Below are positions 47,225 to 55,969 of a DNA stretch of 64,000 nucleotides, piece by piece. The stretch's first letter is position 1. Each line of letters begins with the position of its first letter. The notes beneath the pieces are model-generated. The model ran no database searches. It was not told the DNA's origin and saw nothing but the letters and a program-made list of their open reading frames with translations. Both the position numbers and the translations under genes were made by a program. Source of the stretch: Pseudomonas azotoformans (GTDB lineage: Bacteria > Pseudomonadota > Gammaproteobacteria > Pseudomonadales > Pseudomonadaceae); assembly GCF_900103345.1 (NCBI RefSeq), contig NZ_LT629702.1, forward strand, positions 1,736,001 through 1,800,000, written 5' to 3'.

Positions 47225-47311
47225 ATGAACATTATCCAGCTCGTCCTCACCCGTACCACCATCACGACCGCTTACGGCGGGTCGTGCGGTGGCTGTGGGT
47301 GCTTGAGCTAG
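47225..47311 (+). CDS. Putative leader peptide (28 residues)
   Basis: An ATG-to-TAG frame encoding a peptide that starts MNIIQLVLTRTTITT and ends GGSCGGCGCLS: five Thr, three Ile, three Leu in the first half and three Cys among glycines near the end. It ends 21 bp before a strong rho-independent terminator. This resembles ribosome-mediated attenuators that sense Thr, Ile/Leu/Val or Cys. There is no strong Shine-Dalgarno, which fits a near-leaderless transcript or argues against translation. Confidence 0.5.
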   Translation: MNIIQLVLTRTTITTAYGGSCGGCGCLS

Positions 47312-47331
47312 ACACTTCACAGATCCAACCC

Positions 47332-47365
47332 AAGGCCCCGCCAGCAATGGACGGGGCCTTTTTTT
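47332..47365 (+). terminator. Rho-independent terminator before the cysteine hydrolase gene
   Basis: AAGGCCCCG / CGGGGCCTT, 9 bp stem, 11-base loop and a seven-T run, ending 35 bp before the hydrolase ATG. It either ends the tetR transcript or acts as an attenuator. A weaker hairpin (47293-47297 with 47318-47322) lies just upstream and overlaps the leader stop. Confidence 0.85.
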
Positions 47366-47400
47366 GCTCCGTCCGTTCGGCAACCACCAGGAGCAACACC

Positions 47401-47925
47401 ATGGCTGACGCCCTGCTGATCATCGATATGCAAACCGGTTTATACGATGGCCCGGACAAACCATTTGAACGCGAACGCGTGCTCGCCTCCATCAACCAGC
47501 TGATTCATCGTGCGCGCAATGCAAGCGTACCGATCTTCGTGGCGCGCCACACCGGCCCTGGGGGCTCACCGATTGCAGCCGGCAGCCCGTTCTGGCAGCT
47601 GTGGCATGAGCTAGAGGTCGACGAATCCCGCGACTACCTGTTCAACAAGACCCGTCCCAGTTGCTTCCTGGGCACCGATCTTGAGCAGCAACTGAGCGCG
47701 GCGCAGGTCAAGGAGCTGGTGATCGTCGGGATGAAAACCCAGTTCTGCATCGACACTACCTGCCGGGTCGCCGTGGAGTTGGGGTTTTCGGTGGTGCTGC
47801 CCGAAGATGGTCATACCTGCATGGACACGCCGGCGCTAAAAGCCGAGGCGATCATCGAGCATCACAATACGACCCTGGCCGGTGCGTTTGTGAAGCGGGC
47901 CAGCGCCGCCGAGATCCGCTTCTGA
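47401..47925 (+). CDS. Isochorismatase-like cysteine hydrolase
   Basis: A 174-residue cysteine hydrolase with the catalytic triad Asp9 (LLIIDMQ), Lys83 (NKTRPSCF) and Cys116 (GMKTQFCIDTTCR). Substrate groups in the family include nicotinamide, N-carbamoylsarcosine and isochorismate; none is assigned here. The start MADALLI has AGGAGCAACACC before it. A possible leader peptide and terminator lie directly upstream, which is unusual for this family. Confidence 0.87.
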   Translation: MADALLIIDMQTGLYDGPDKPFERERVLASINQLIHRARNASVPIFVARHTGPGGSPIAAGSPFWQLWHELEVDESRDYLFNKTRPSCFLGTDLEQQLSAAQVKELVIVGMKTQFCIDTTCRVAVELGFSVVLPEDGHTCMDTPALKAEAIIEHHNTTLAGAFVKRASAAEIRF

Positions 47926-47978
47926 CCGCACAAATACGGCATACTCCTCCCCTCAAACCCTTCAGGAAGAGCCTTCCG

Positions 47979-48932
47979 ATGACCGCTACTGTTCTGGTCC
48001 TGGTTGAAACCATCAACGAATACCTGCCCATCATCGAGGGCAATGACTTTCATGTGATCCTGGCGCCGACCCCTGCCGAACGCGCCGAAGCGATCAAGGC
48101 CCACGGCAGCCAGATCAAGGCGGTGCTGACCCGTGGCCCGCTGGGCTTGTACGCCGAGGAAATCGCCGCCCTGCCCCTGCTGGAAATCATCTGCGTGATC
48201 GGCGCCGGCTACGAACACGTCGACCTGCAGGCCGCCAGCAATCGCGGGATCGTGGTTACCAACGGCGCCGGGGTGAATGCGCCGTCGGTGGCCGATCACG
48301 CCATGGCGCTGCTGCTGTCGCTGGTGCGCGGCATCCCGCAGACCGACGCCGCGGTGCGTCGCAACGAATGGCCCAAAGTGATGCGCCCGTCCCTGGGCGG
48401 CAAGCAACTGGGCATTCTAGGGTTGGGCGCCGTGGGCATGGAGATCGCCAAGCGCGCCGCCCTGGGGTTCGGCATGGAAGTGAGCTATCACAACCGCCAG
48501 CCGCGTGACGATGTGGACTACACCTACTGCGCCACCGCCGTCGAGCTTGCGCGCACCTCGGACTTCCTGATCCTGGCCACGCCGGGCGGCGCCAGCACCC
48601 GCCACCTGATCGACCGCCACGCCCTCGATGCCCTGGGGCCGAATGGCTACCTGGTCAATATCGGTCGTGGCAGCGTGGTGGTTACCGCCGACCTGGTCGC
48701 CGCCCTGGAGCAGCGTCGCATCGGTGGCGCCGCGCTGGACGTATTCGACGACGAGCCCAAGGTGCCCGACGCGCTCAAGAAGCTCAGCAATACCGTGCTC
48801 ACCTCCCACGTGGCCGGACTGTCGCCGGAAGCTGCCCACGACACCGTGCAGCGTGTGGCCGACAACCTGGTGGAGTACTTTGCCGGCCGCCCGGTGCTCA
48901 CCCCGGTCGCCCTGCCGCCGCCCACTAAATGA
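47979..48932 (+). CDS. D-2-hydroxyacid dehydrogenase (glyoxylate/hydroxypyruvate reductase-like)
   Basis: A 317-residue D-2-hydroxyacid dehydrogenase. The NAD(P) fold shows GILGLGAVGMEIAKRAA near residue 150, with catalytic Arg in VNIGRGSVV, Glu in DVFDDEPKVP and His in TSHVAGLSPEA. Lengths and motifs fit the GhrB/hydroxypyruvate reductase group. It is 53 bp after the cysteine hydrolase on the same strand. Confidence 0.88.
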   Translation: MTATVLVLVETINEYLPIIEGNDFHVILAPTPAERAEAIKAHGSQIKAVLTRGPLGLYAEEIAALPLLEIICVIGAGYEHVDLQAASNRGIVVTNGAGVNAPSVADHAMALLLSLVRGIPQTDAAVRRNEWPKVMRPSLGGKQLGILGLGAVGMEIAKRAALGFGMEVSYHNRQPRDDVDYTYCATAVELARTSDFLILATPGGASTRHLIDRHALDALGPNGYLVNIGRGSVVVTADLVAALEQRRIGGAALDVFDDEPKVPDALKKLSNTVLTSHVAGLSPEAAHDTVQRVADNLVEYFAGRPVLTPVALPPPTK

Positions 48933-49061
48933 CCGATCAGGCACGCTGATCATCGTCCAACACGCTAACCTATTAAGCCGCCCCGACCTTGTCGCTGGGC
49001 GGCTGCGCGCATTAGATTAGGAAATAGTCCGAGGCCTTTAGAATAAGCAGAAGGGATAAGC

Positions 49062-50129
49062 ATGGCGCTGAACGACCAATCGACCCAGATTCGCCCAGGC
49101 GAAGAGCTTGATGCCAGCCTGATCGATCCCTACCTCAAGGCCCATATCTCGGGCCTGAACGGCACGCCCAGGATCAGCCAGTTTCCCGGTGGCGCGTCGA
49201 ACCTGACCTACCTGCTGGAATACCCCGGGCAGGAATTCGTGCTGCGTCGCCCGCCCTTTGGTCACAAGGCCAAGTCCGCCCATGACATGGGCCGCGAATA
49301 CCGCATTCTCAACCAGCTCAAGGACGGCTTCCCGTACTGCCCTAAAGCCTATGTGCATTGCACGGATGAGTCGGTAATCGGTGCCGAGTTCTATGTGATG
49401 GAGCGCGTCAACGGCATCATCCTGCGCTCCGACCTGCCAGCCGAACTGGGCCTGGACGCCAGCAGGACCGAGGCGTTGTGCAAAAGCTTCATCGATAAGT
49501 TCGTCGAACTGCACCAGGTGGACTACCACGCCTGCGGCCTGGCCGACCTGGGCAAGCCGGAGGGCTATGTAGAGCGCCAGATCCGCGGCTGGAGCGACCG
49601 CTACGAGAAAGCCCTGACCCCCGACGCACCGCGCTGGGAAGCGGTACGCGCCTGGCTCAACGACAAGATGCCGGCCGATCACCCCACGTCCAGCATCGTG
49701 CACAACGACTACCGCTTCGATAACGTGATCCTCGATCCGCACAACCCGATGCAGATCATCGGCGTACTGGACTGGGAACTCACCACCCTCGGCGACCCGC
49801 TGATGGACCTGGGCAACACCCTCGCCTACTGGATCGAAGCGGCGGACCCGGCGCCCGTGCAGTTGATGCGACGCCAGCCGAGCAACGCCCCCGGCATGCT
49901 CACCCGCCGCGAGTTCGTCGACTATTACGCCGAGCGCTCCGGCATCCAGATCGACAATTTCGACTTCTACTACACCTACGGCCTGTTCCGCCTGGCCGGT
50001 ATCGTGCAGCAGATCTACTACCGCTTCTTCCATGGCCAGACCCAGGACAAACGCTTTGCGCAGTTCATTCACATGAACAAGCTGCTCGAGCAGATGAGCC
50101 TGAATGTCATCAGCAAATCGTCCCTTTAA
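49062..50129 (+). CDS. Phosphotransferase family protein (ACAD10-like kinase)
   Basis: A 355-residue aminoglycoside-phosphotransferase-like kinase. The catalytic loop is SIVHNDYRFDNVILD near residue 215 and the metal loop VLDWELTTLGDPLMDLG near residue 240. Such proteins, related to the kinase part of human ACAD10, phosphorylate 4-hydroxyacyl-CoAs or similar acids in fatty-acid use. The SDR gene starts 9 bp later, so the two form an operon; hydroxyacyl metabolism is a reasonable inference. Confidence 0.85.
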   Translation: MALNDQSTQIRPGEELDASLIDPYLKAHISGLNGTPRISQFPGGASNLTYLLEYPGQEFVLRRPPFGHKAKSAHDMGREYRILNQLKDGFPYCPKAYVHCTDESVIGAEFYVMERVNGIILRSDLPAELGLDASRTEALCKSFIDKFVELHQVDYHACGLADLGKPEGYVERQIRGWSDRYEKALTPDAPRWEAVRAWLNDKMPADHPTSSIVHNDYRFDNVILDPHNPMQIIGVLDWELTTLGDPLMDLGNTLAYWIEAADPAPVQLMRRQPSNAPGMLTRREFVDYYAERSGIQIDNFDFYYTYGLFRLAGIVQQIYYRFFHGQTQDKRFAQFIHMNKLLEQMSLNVISKSSL

Positions 50130-50138
50130 GGAACCGCT

Positions 50139-50906
50139 ATGTCCAAGACCCACCTGTTCGACCTCGACGGCAAGATCGCATTCGTTTCCGGCGCCAGCCG
50201 TGGCATCGGCGAGGCTATCGCCAAGTTGCTGGCCCAGCAAGGCGCCCATGTGATCGTCTCCAGCCGCAAGCTGGAAGGCTGCCAGCACGTCGCCGACGCG
50301 ATCATCGCCGACGGCGGCAAGGCCACGGCCGTGGCGTGCCATATCGGTGAAATGGAACAGATCACCCAAGTATTCGCCGGCATCCGCGAGCAATTCGGCC
50401 GCCTGGATATCCTGGTCAACAACGCCGCGACCAACCCGCAATTCTGCAACGTGCTGGACACCGACCTCGGTGCGTTCCAGAAGACCGTGGACGTGAACAT
50501 CCGTGGTTACTTCTTCATGTCCGTGGAAGCCGGCAAGCTGATGCGCGAGAACGGCGGCGGCAGCATCATCAACGTCGCCTCGATCAACGGGATTTCACCG
50601 GGCGTGTTCCAAGGCATCTACTCGGTGACCAAGGCCGCCGTGATCAACATGACCAAGGTGTTCGCCAAGGAGTGCGCAGCGTTCGGCATTCGCTGCAACG
50701 CCCTGCTGCCAGGCCTGACCGATACCAAGTTCGCCTCGGCCCTGGTCAAGAACGACTCGATCCTGAAAATGGCCCTGGCCCAGATCCCGCTCAAGCGCGT
50801 GGCCGAGCCGAGCGAGATGGCCGGTGCGGTGCTGTTCCTGGCCAGTGATGCGTCCAGCTACACCACCGGTGTATCGCTGAATGTGGACGGCGGTTTCCTG
50901 TCCTGA
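50139..50906 (+). CDS. SDR-family oxidoreductase
   Basis: A 255-residue short-chain dehydrogenase: cofactor motif SGASRGIGEAIA near residue 17, NNAATN near 95, catalytic Ser in NVASINGIS and Tyr-x3-Lys in YSVTKAAV, and the C-terminal NVDGGFLS. It is 9 bp after the kinase-like gene and is probably its partner, acting on a hydroxyacyl or ketoacyl compound. Confidence 0.88.
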   Translation: MSKTHLFDLDGKIAFVSGASRGIGEAIAKLLAQQGAHVIVSSRKLEGCQHVADAIIADGGKATAVACHIGEMEQITQVFAGIREQFGRLDILVNNAATNPQFCNVLDTDLGAFQKTVDVNIRGYFFMSVEAGKLMRENGGGSIINVASINGISPGVFQGIYSVTKAAVINMTKVFAKECAAFGIRCNALLPGLTDTKFASALVKNDSILKMALAQIPLKRVAEPSEMAGAVLFLASDASSYTTGVSLNVDGGFLS

Positions 50907-50927
50907 CCTCACAAACAACACCCAACC

Positions 50928-51027
50928 TGTAGGAGCGAGCTTGCTCGCGAAAAACGCCCAGGCAACGCGCTCATTCCGGATGTACGCGTTATCGTTGACA
51001 ACCTTCACGAGCAAGCTCGCTCCTACA
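50928..51027. repeat. Paired REP palindrome overlapping a gene end
   Basis: Arms TGTAGGAGCGAGCTTGCTCG... (50928-50951) and complement (51004-51027). The right arm contains the stop codon of the convergent carboxymuconolactone decarboxylase gene (stop at 51023). Confidence 0.88.
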
Positions 51028-51475
51028 AGGGTGAGGCATTCGGCGGCTGTTGCCGAAAGCTCACCGCCAGGCGGTTCCAGCCACTGATGCTGGACACCGC
51101 CATGGTCAGGTCCACCAGTTCCTGTTCGCTGAACTCCAAGCGCACTGCCGCGTACAGCTCATCCGACACCGTCGAGGTGGGCAGCGTCGCCACCGACTCG
51201 CTCCAAGCCAGCGCAGCCTTTTCCCGTACAGTGAAGAACGGCGAATCCCGCCATACGCATAACGCAAACAAACGCCGCTCGGCTTCGCCGCGTTGAAGGG
51301 CCGCCATCGAGTGCATGTCCGTGCAGAAACCGCAGTGGTTGAGCTGCGAGACGCGAATCTTGATCAGCTCCAGCAACGGTTTTTCGATGGACAGCTCGAA
51401 GGTCGTTGCCTCCAGCATCAGCATGCCCTTGAGTGCTTGCGGCGAGGCGGTGTAGTAATCCAGGCGAGGTTCCAT
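51023..51475 (-). CDS. Carboxymuconolactone decarboxylase / AhpD-like protein
   Basis: A 150-residue CMD/AhpD-like protein with the redox motif CGFCTDMHSMAA (CxxC-x3-H) and the RLFALCVWRDSPFFTVREKAAL helix. Members reduce peroxides or act as decarboxylases. The start MEPRLDYY is chosen; the long upstream extension would run into the divergent MocR gene control region. It diverges from that regulator, its likely controller. Confidence 0.87.
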   Translation of the reverse strand: MEPRLDYYTASPQALKGMLMLEATTFELSIEKPLLELIKIRVSQLNHCGFCTDMHSMAALQRGEAERRLFALCVWRDSPFFTVREKAALAWSESVATLPTSTVSDELYAAVRLEFSEQELVDLTMAVSSISGWNRLAVSFRQQPPNASPL

Positions 51476-51629
51476 GGGCGGTTCTCTGAGGGTGGAGGCA
51501 AGGACAGTCCAGCCTAGAACCCCTATGGAATAAGCCCTATAGCCAATCGGCCGGTTTATGCAGAGTCCATTTTGCGTCAGCCCTGCACGCGCGTACTCTT
51601 GGCGCAGATTGAATGCCCCGGGACAAGTC

Positions 51630-53063
51630 ATGGAACTGCACGTTGTGATCAATGGCCGCAAGGACCTGGCCGAACAGCTCTATCAACAGCTGCGCGAAGC
51701 CATCGGGTCCGGGCGCCTGGCCGCCGGCGCGCAACTGCCGCCGAGCCGTTTGCTTGCCGAACAACTGGGCGTGTCGCGCAAGACCGTGTCCGACACCTAC
51801 GCCACCCTGACCTACGAAGGCCTGCTGGTCGGCAAGACCGGTCGCGGCACCTTCGTCAACGCCCGCGCGCCGCAGTCCGAGCGTGTGCAAACCGCCACCG
51901 ACCTGGCCTGCGCCGCCAACCTGGCAAAATGGCAGGCGCTGCCCTCGCCCATGCGTCATCCCACCCGGGACAGCACCTTGCGCTATGAATTTATCGGCGG
52001 CGCCACCAGCCGCAACCAGTTCCCCCAGGACGAATGGCGCCGCTGCACCCAGGACGCGCTAAGGCGCATTGCCCAGAACAGCGGGTTCTACAGCCAGCCC
52101 GAAGGCTTACCGGCGCTGCGCAGCGCGATCGCCGGGCACATCGCGTTCTCCCGTGGGGTCAACTGCCGCGACAGCGACATCGTGGTCACCAACGGCGCGC
52201 AACAAGCGCTGGACCTGATTGCCCGCGTGGTGCTGGAACCGGGCAGCATCGTAGCCATGGAAGACCCCGGCTACAGCCCTGCCCGCCAGATGTTCATCGC
52301 GGTAGGCGCCCAGGTCGCTAGCGTGCCGGTGGACGAACAGGGCATCCGGGTCGACCTGATCCCCAACGGCACACGGCTGATCTACGTGACGCCCTCCCAC
52401 CAGTTCCCCCTCGGCATGCCCATGAGCCTGGCACGCCGTGAAGCCTTGCTCGCGCGAGCGTTCGAGCTGGGCGCGATCATTATCGAGGACGACTACGACA
52501 GCGAGTTCCGTTACGAAGGACGGCCCACCGACTCCTTGCAAAGCATGGACACCCGTGGCGTGGTGACTTACGTCGGCACCTTCTCGAAAACCTTGCTGCC
52601 GGAGCTGCGCCTGGGCTACGCGGTGCTGCCGCCGGCGATCTACGGCGCGGTGCTCAAGGCCAAGCAATTGACCGACCAGCACAGCTCCACCCTGCCCCAG
52701 TGGGCGCTGGCCAAGTTCATCAGCGAGGGCTACCTGCTCAAGCACATCCGTCGCTGCCATACGGTCTACGCCGGGCGTCGCGAGCGCATCCTGCAGCGCC
52801 TGGCGGGGGACCTGTCGCCGTGGTTCGAAGCGGTGCCGACCGTGGCCGGGTTCCACATGGCGGCGCTGTGCAAGGTGCCGGTGAATATCCCGCTGCTGAT
52901 GGAGCTGGCGCGCCGGGTGGAAGTGGGCTTGTACCCCCTGGATGTGTTCTTCCATGACGCGCCGGTACGCTCGGGCCTGATCATCGGCTTCGGCGCGATC
53001 GAGACCCTGGACATCGACCCGGCGCTGGACAAGGTGCGCGATATTCTCCAACAGATTGGCTAG
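51630..53063 (+). CDS. MocR/PdxR-type regulator (GntR HTH plus aminotransferase domain)
   Basis: A 477-residue MocR-family regulator. Residues 1-75 form the GntR winged helix (PPSRLLAEQLGVSRKTVSDTY) and the rest a PLP aminotransferase fold with Lys in YVGTFSKTLLPELRLGY and Asp in IIEDDYDSEFRY. The start MELHVVINGRKDL is preferred over a 24-residue extension. It lies 154 bp from the divergent AhpD-like gene, the probable target. Confidence 0.9.
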   Translation: MELHVVINGRKDLAEQLYQQLREAIGSGRLAAGAQLPPSRLLAEQLGVSRKTVSDTYATLTYEGLLVGKTGRGTFVNARAPQSERVQTATDLACAANLAKWQALPSPMRHPTRDSTLRYEFIGGATSRNQFPQDEWRRCTQDALRRIAQNSGFYSQPEGLPALRSAIAGHIAFSRGVNCRDSDIVVTNGAQQALDLIARVVLEPGSIVAMEDPGYSPARQMFIAVGAQVASVPVDEQGIRVDLIPNGTRLIYVTPSHQFPLGMPMSLARREALLARAFELGAIIIEDDYDSEFRYEGRPTDSLQSMDTRGVVTYVGTFSKTLLPELRLGYAVLPPAIYGAVLKAKQLTDQHSSTLPQWALAKFISEGYLLKHIRRCHTVYAGRRERILQRLAGDLSPWFEAVPTVAGFHMAALCKVPVNIPLLMELARRVEVGLYPLDVFFHDAPVRSGLIIGFGAIETLDIDPALDKVRDILQQIG

Positions 53064-53147
53064 CGGATTTTCCGCCGGATTGGTCATTGGTCACCCAGGC
53101 ACTGCGGCGTAGGGTGAACAGGTCTCGAACTACTCGGAAACTTCAGC

Positions 53148-53549
53148 ATGAAACGATTGCTCGCCGCCTCCCTGATACTCGCTTCGCTCAGCGCCTTTGC
53201 TCATGAACCGGTGTACAACCAGGAGTCGATCAAGGTCCTGCAGGAGCACGCGCTGACCAATGTCCCGGGCAAGAAAACCCTCATGCTCACCGTCGACTAT
53301 GCCCCCGGCCAGGCCACCGTGCCCCACAGCCACACGGGCACCGCCGTGGCCTACGTGCTGGAAGGCGCGATCACTTCACGGGTGAACGACGAGCCCGCAA
53401 AAACCTATAAGGTCGGCGAATCGTTCTACGAGCCGGCCGGTTCCCGGCACTTTGAATCGAGCAATGCCAGCCAGACCCAACCGGCCAAGCTGCTGGTGAT
53501 GATGGTGCTGGATGACAAGGCCGAGGTGCTTACCCCCCTGCCCAAGTAA
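53148..53549 (+). CDS. Exported cupin-domain protein
   Basis: A 133-residue periplasmic cupin: signal peptide residues 1-18 (ending LSAFA), motif 1 VPHSHTGTAVAYVLEG with two metal-binding His and Glu, and motif 2 EPAGSRHF. Single-domain cupins of this type are often detoxifying or binding proteins. Function is unassigned. Confidence 0.85.
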   Translation: MKRLLAASLILASLSAFAHEPVYNQESIKVLQEHALTNVPGKKTLMLTVDYAPGQATVPHSHTGTAVAYVLEGAITSRVNDEPAKTYKVGESFYEPAGSRHFESSNASQTQPAKLLVMMVLDDKAEVLTPLPK

Positions 53550-53573
53550 CCCGCCACGCCACACATCAGGAAG

Positions 53574-53599
53574 GTGGGAGGAGGCTTGCCCCCTCCCAC
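53574..53599. terminator. REP-type hairpin after cupin gene
   Basis: GTGGGAGGAGGC / GCCCCCTCCCAC, 12-bp stem with one mismatch and TT loop, followed by ATTTT. It lies between the convergent cupin and tag genes and probably acts as a terminator. Confidence 0.7.
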
Positions 53600-53624
53600 A
53601 TTTTGGTTTGTATCGGTCAGTGAC

Positions 53625-54254
53625 TCAGGGGCGCTGGAACTGGCGGCGCAGGTTTTGGATCCGCTCGCGGCAGGCGCAACCTTCGAGGTGATCATTGACC
53701 ATGCCCATCGCCTGCATCAACGCATACATCGTGGTCGGCCCCACGAACGTCCAGCCGCGCTTCTTCAAGGCCTTGGACAAGCGCACTGAGGCCGGCGACG
53801 TGGGATTGCCCGTCCAGTAAGCCATGTCCACCACCGCCGGCCGTTCCTCCTCACCGGGTTCGAACGCCCACAACCAGCGCGCCAGCGACCCGGTCTCATC
53901 CACCAGTTCACACGCCCGGCGCGCATTGTTGATCGTGGACACGATCTTGGCCCGATTGCGCACGATGCCCGGGTCCTGCATCAAGCGCGCGATATCCGCC
54001 TCGCCGTACTGCGCCACCCTTCTGAAATCAAAGCCCTCGAACGCCACTCGAAACTGCTCGCGCTTGCGCAGAATGGTGATCCACGCCATGCCCGCCTGAA
54101 AGCCTTCCAGGCAGATCTTCTCGTACAACTGGATATCGTCCGCCACCGGCACGCCCCATTCGGCATCGTGGTAACGCGGGTATTCCGGCGCCGCCGTGCG
54201 CCAGCTGCAGTAGGTATGCCCGGTTTCGTCAGTGGTCAGTCCTGGTGTGTCCAT
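53625..54254 (-). CDS. tag: DNA-3-methyladenine glycosylase I
   Basis: A 209-residue Tag glycosylase that removes 3-methyladenine from DNA. Family segments are clear: YHDAEWGVPVADD near residue 28, GFQAGMAWITILRKRE near 51, KRGWTFVGPTTMYALMQAMG near 165, and zinc-binding Cys/His near both ends (YCSWR and HLEGCACR). Length is slightly above E. coli Tag (187) because of N- and C-terminal tails. Confidence 0.95.
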   Translation of the reverse strand: MDTPGLTTDETGHTYCSWRTAAPEYPRYHDAEWGVPVADDIQLYEKICLEGFQAGMAWITILRKREQFRVAFEGFDFRRVAQYGEADIARLMQDPGIVRNRAKIVSTINNARRACELVDETGSLARWLWAFEPGEEERPAVVDMAYWTGNPTSPASVRLSKALKKRGWTFVGPTTMYALMQAMGMVNDHLEGCACRERIQNLRRQFQRP

Positions 54255-54337
54255 CCATCACCTCATGTGCCGAGCAGCGGATGATAAGCGAAAAAATTTC
54301 CACCCCGCCAACCGCTCAAGCATCGCCCTTACCGACC

Positions 54338-54353
54338 AACTGGTCAGACCGGG
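54338..54353. promoter_or_regulatory. FadR-type operator candidate upstream of symporter
   Basis: AACTGGTCAGACCGGG closely matches the FadR-subfamily (GntR) operator pattern CTGGTCnGACC. A second perfect palindrome, CTTACCGGTAAG, lies at 54422-54433. Both lie before the symporter, whose operon neighbourhood contains two FadR-type regulators. Confidence 0.5.
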
Positions 54354-54486
54354 ACCTGTCAACCGCCAAATAATTGCTTGTGATTTCAAAAATACCGGGC
54401 GTAGACTGGCCCCGCACTGGACTTACCGGTAAGACCACAACAATTAAGCCCTGGAACCACCAGGGCACCGAATAGAGATCCCTCCC

Positions 54487-55797
54487 ATGCTCAGATGGTG
54501 CTCGCGTTCGATTTTCCTGCAAGTCGTGATTGGCCTGATGCTCGGCATCGCCTGCGGCCTGGCCCTTCCCGAATTCTCCTCGCAACTCAAACCCCTGGGT
54601 GACGGCTTTATCAAGCTGATCAAAATGCTGATCGGCCTGATCGTGTTCTGCGTGGTGGTCAGTGGCATTTCCGGCGCCGGCGACTTGAAAAAAGTCGGGC
54701 GCATCGGCCTGAAGTCGGTGATCTACTTTGAGATCCTCACCACCGTCGCCCTGGTGATCGGTTTGGTCATGGCCTTCAGCACCGGCATCGGCCAAGGCGC
54801 CAATATCCACCTGGAACAGTTGTCGTCCGCTGGTTTGAATGAACTGGCCGACAAGGGCCAGCACATCCGTGGCACCAGCCAGTTCCTGATGGACCTGATT
54901 CCCAACTCGGTGATCGGTGCCTTTGCCGACAATAACGTGCTGCAAGTGCTGCTGTTCTCGGTGCTGTTCGGCAGCGCGCTGAACCTGGTGGGCGAAGCGG
55001 CGTCGGGCATCTCGCGGCTGATCAACGAACTGAGCCACATCATCTTCCGCATCATGGGCATGATCGTGCGCCTGGCGCCGATCGGTGTGTTCGGTGCAAT
55101 CGCCTTCACCACCAGCACCTATGGCCTGGACTCCCTGCAACACCTGGGCAGCCTGGTGGGCCTGTTCTACCTGACCTGCTTTGCCTTCGTCGCACTGATC
55201 CTCGGCCTGGTGATGCGCCTGTCGGGCCTGCGCATGTTGCCGCTGCTCAAGTACCTGCGTGAAGAACTGCTGATCGTGATGGGCACCGCTTCCTCCGACG
55301 CCGTGCTGCCACAGATCATGCGCAAACTGGAACACCTGGGCATTGGCAGCTCCACCGTCGGCCTGGTGATTCCAACGGGGTATTCGTTCAACCTCGATGG
55401 CTTCTCGATCTACCTGACCCTGGCCATCGTGTTCATCGCCAACGCCACCGGTACCCCCCTGTCGATGACCGACCTGCTGACGATCCTGCTGGTGTCGCTG
55501 ATCACCTCCAAAGGCGCCCACGGCATTCCGGGGTCGGCGCTGGTGATCCTGGCGGCGACCCTCACGGCGATCCCGGCGATTCCGGTGGTGGGCCTGGTGC
55601 TGGTGCTGGCGGTGGATTGGTTCATGGGTATCGGCCGTGCATTGACTAACCTGATCGGCAACTGCGTGGCCACCGTGGCCATTGCCCGCTGGGAGAAAGA
55701 CATCGATATCCAGCGCGCCAATAAGGTGCTCGACGGTCAGCAAGGCTACGCCTTCCAGGCCAAGAAGCCGGTGTTGCCGGCGCATCAGGAATTCTAA
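54487..55797 (+). CDS. Dicarboxylate/amino-acid:cation symporter (DAACS family)
   Basis: A 436-residue membrane protein of the DctA/GltP family: ALPEFSSQLKPLGDGFIKLIKMLI near residue 30, GTASSDAVLPQIMRKL near residue 265 (the serine-rich hairpin motif), IPTGYSFNLDGFSIY near 300, and DWFMGIGRALTNLIGN near 380. It imports C4-dicarboxylates or acidic amino acids with Na+ or H+. Two GntR regulators follow on the same strand, suggesting substrate-responsive control. Confidence 0.88.
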   Translation: MLRWCSRSIFLQVVIGLMLGIACGLALPEFSSQLKPLGDGFIKLIKMLIGLIVFCVVVSGISGAGDLKKVGRIGLKSVIYFEILTTVALVIGLVMAFSTGIGQGANIHLEQLSSAGLNELADKGQHIRGTSQFLMDLIPNSVIGAFADNNVLQVLLFSVLFGSALNLVGEAASGISRLINELSHIIFRIMGMIVRLAPIGVFGAIAFTTSTYGLDSLQHLGSLVGLFYLTCFAFVALILGLVMRLSGLRMLPLLKYLREELLIVMGTASSDAVLPQIMRKLEHLGIGSSTVGLVIPTGYSFNLDGFSIYLTLAIVFIANATGTPLSMTDLLTILLVSLITSKGAHGIPGSALVILAATLTAIPAIPVVGLVLVLAVDWFMGIGRALTNLIGNCVATVAIARWEKDIDIQRANKVLDGQQGYAFQAKKPVLPAHQEF

Positions 55798-55824
55798 GAC
55801 ATCTTCAAGGACGACACCGATCCA

Positions 55825-55915
55825 ATGTGGGAGCGGGCTTGCTCGCGAATGCAGTGTGTCAGCCACTACATTTGCAGGCTGAACGAACGCTTTCGCGAGC
55901 AAGCCCGCTCCCACA
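55825..55915. repeat. Paired REP palindrome
   Basis: Arms 55825-55849 and 55892-55915, GAGCGGGCTTGCTCGCGAA class, between the symporter and the first GntR gene. It probably separates their expression. Confidence 0.9.
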
Positions 55916-55969
55916 CTTTGATCGTCGTCAATTTGACCATCGTGTTCGCAACAATCAGGAGACAGTGAA

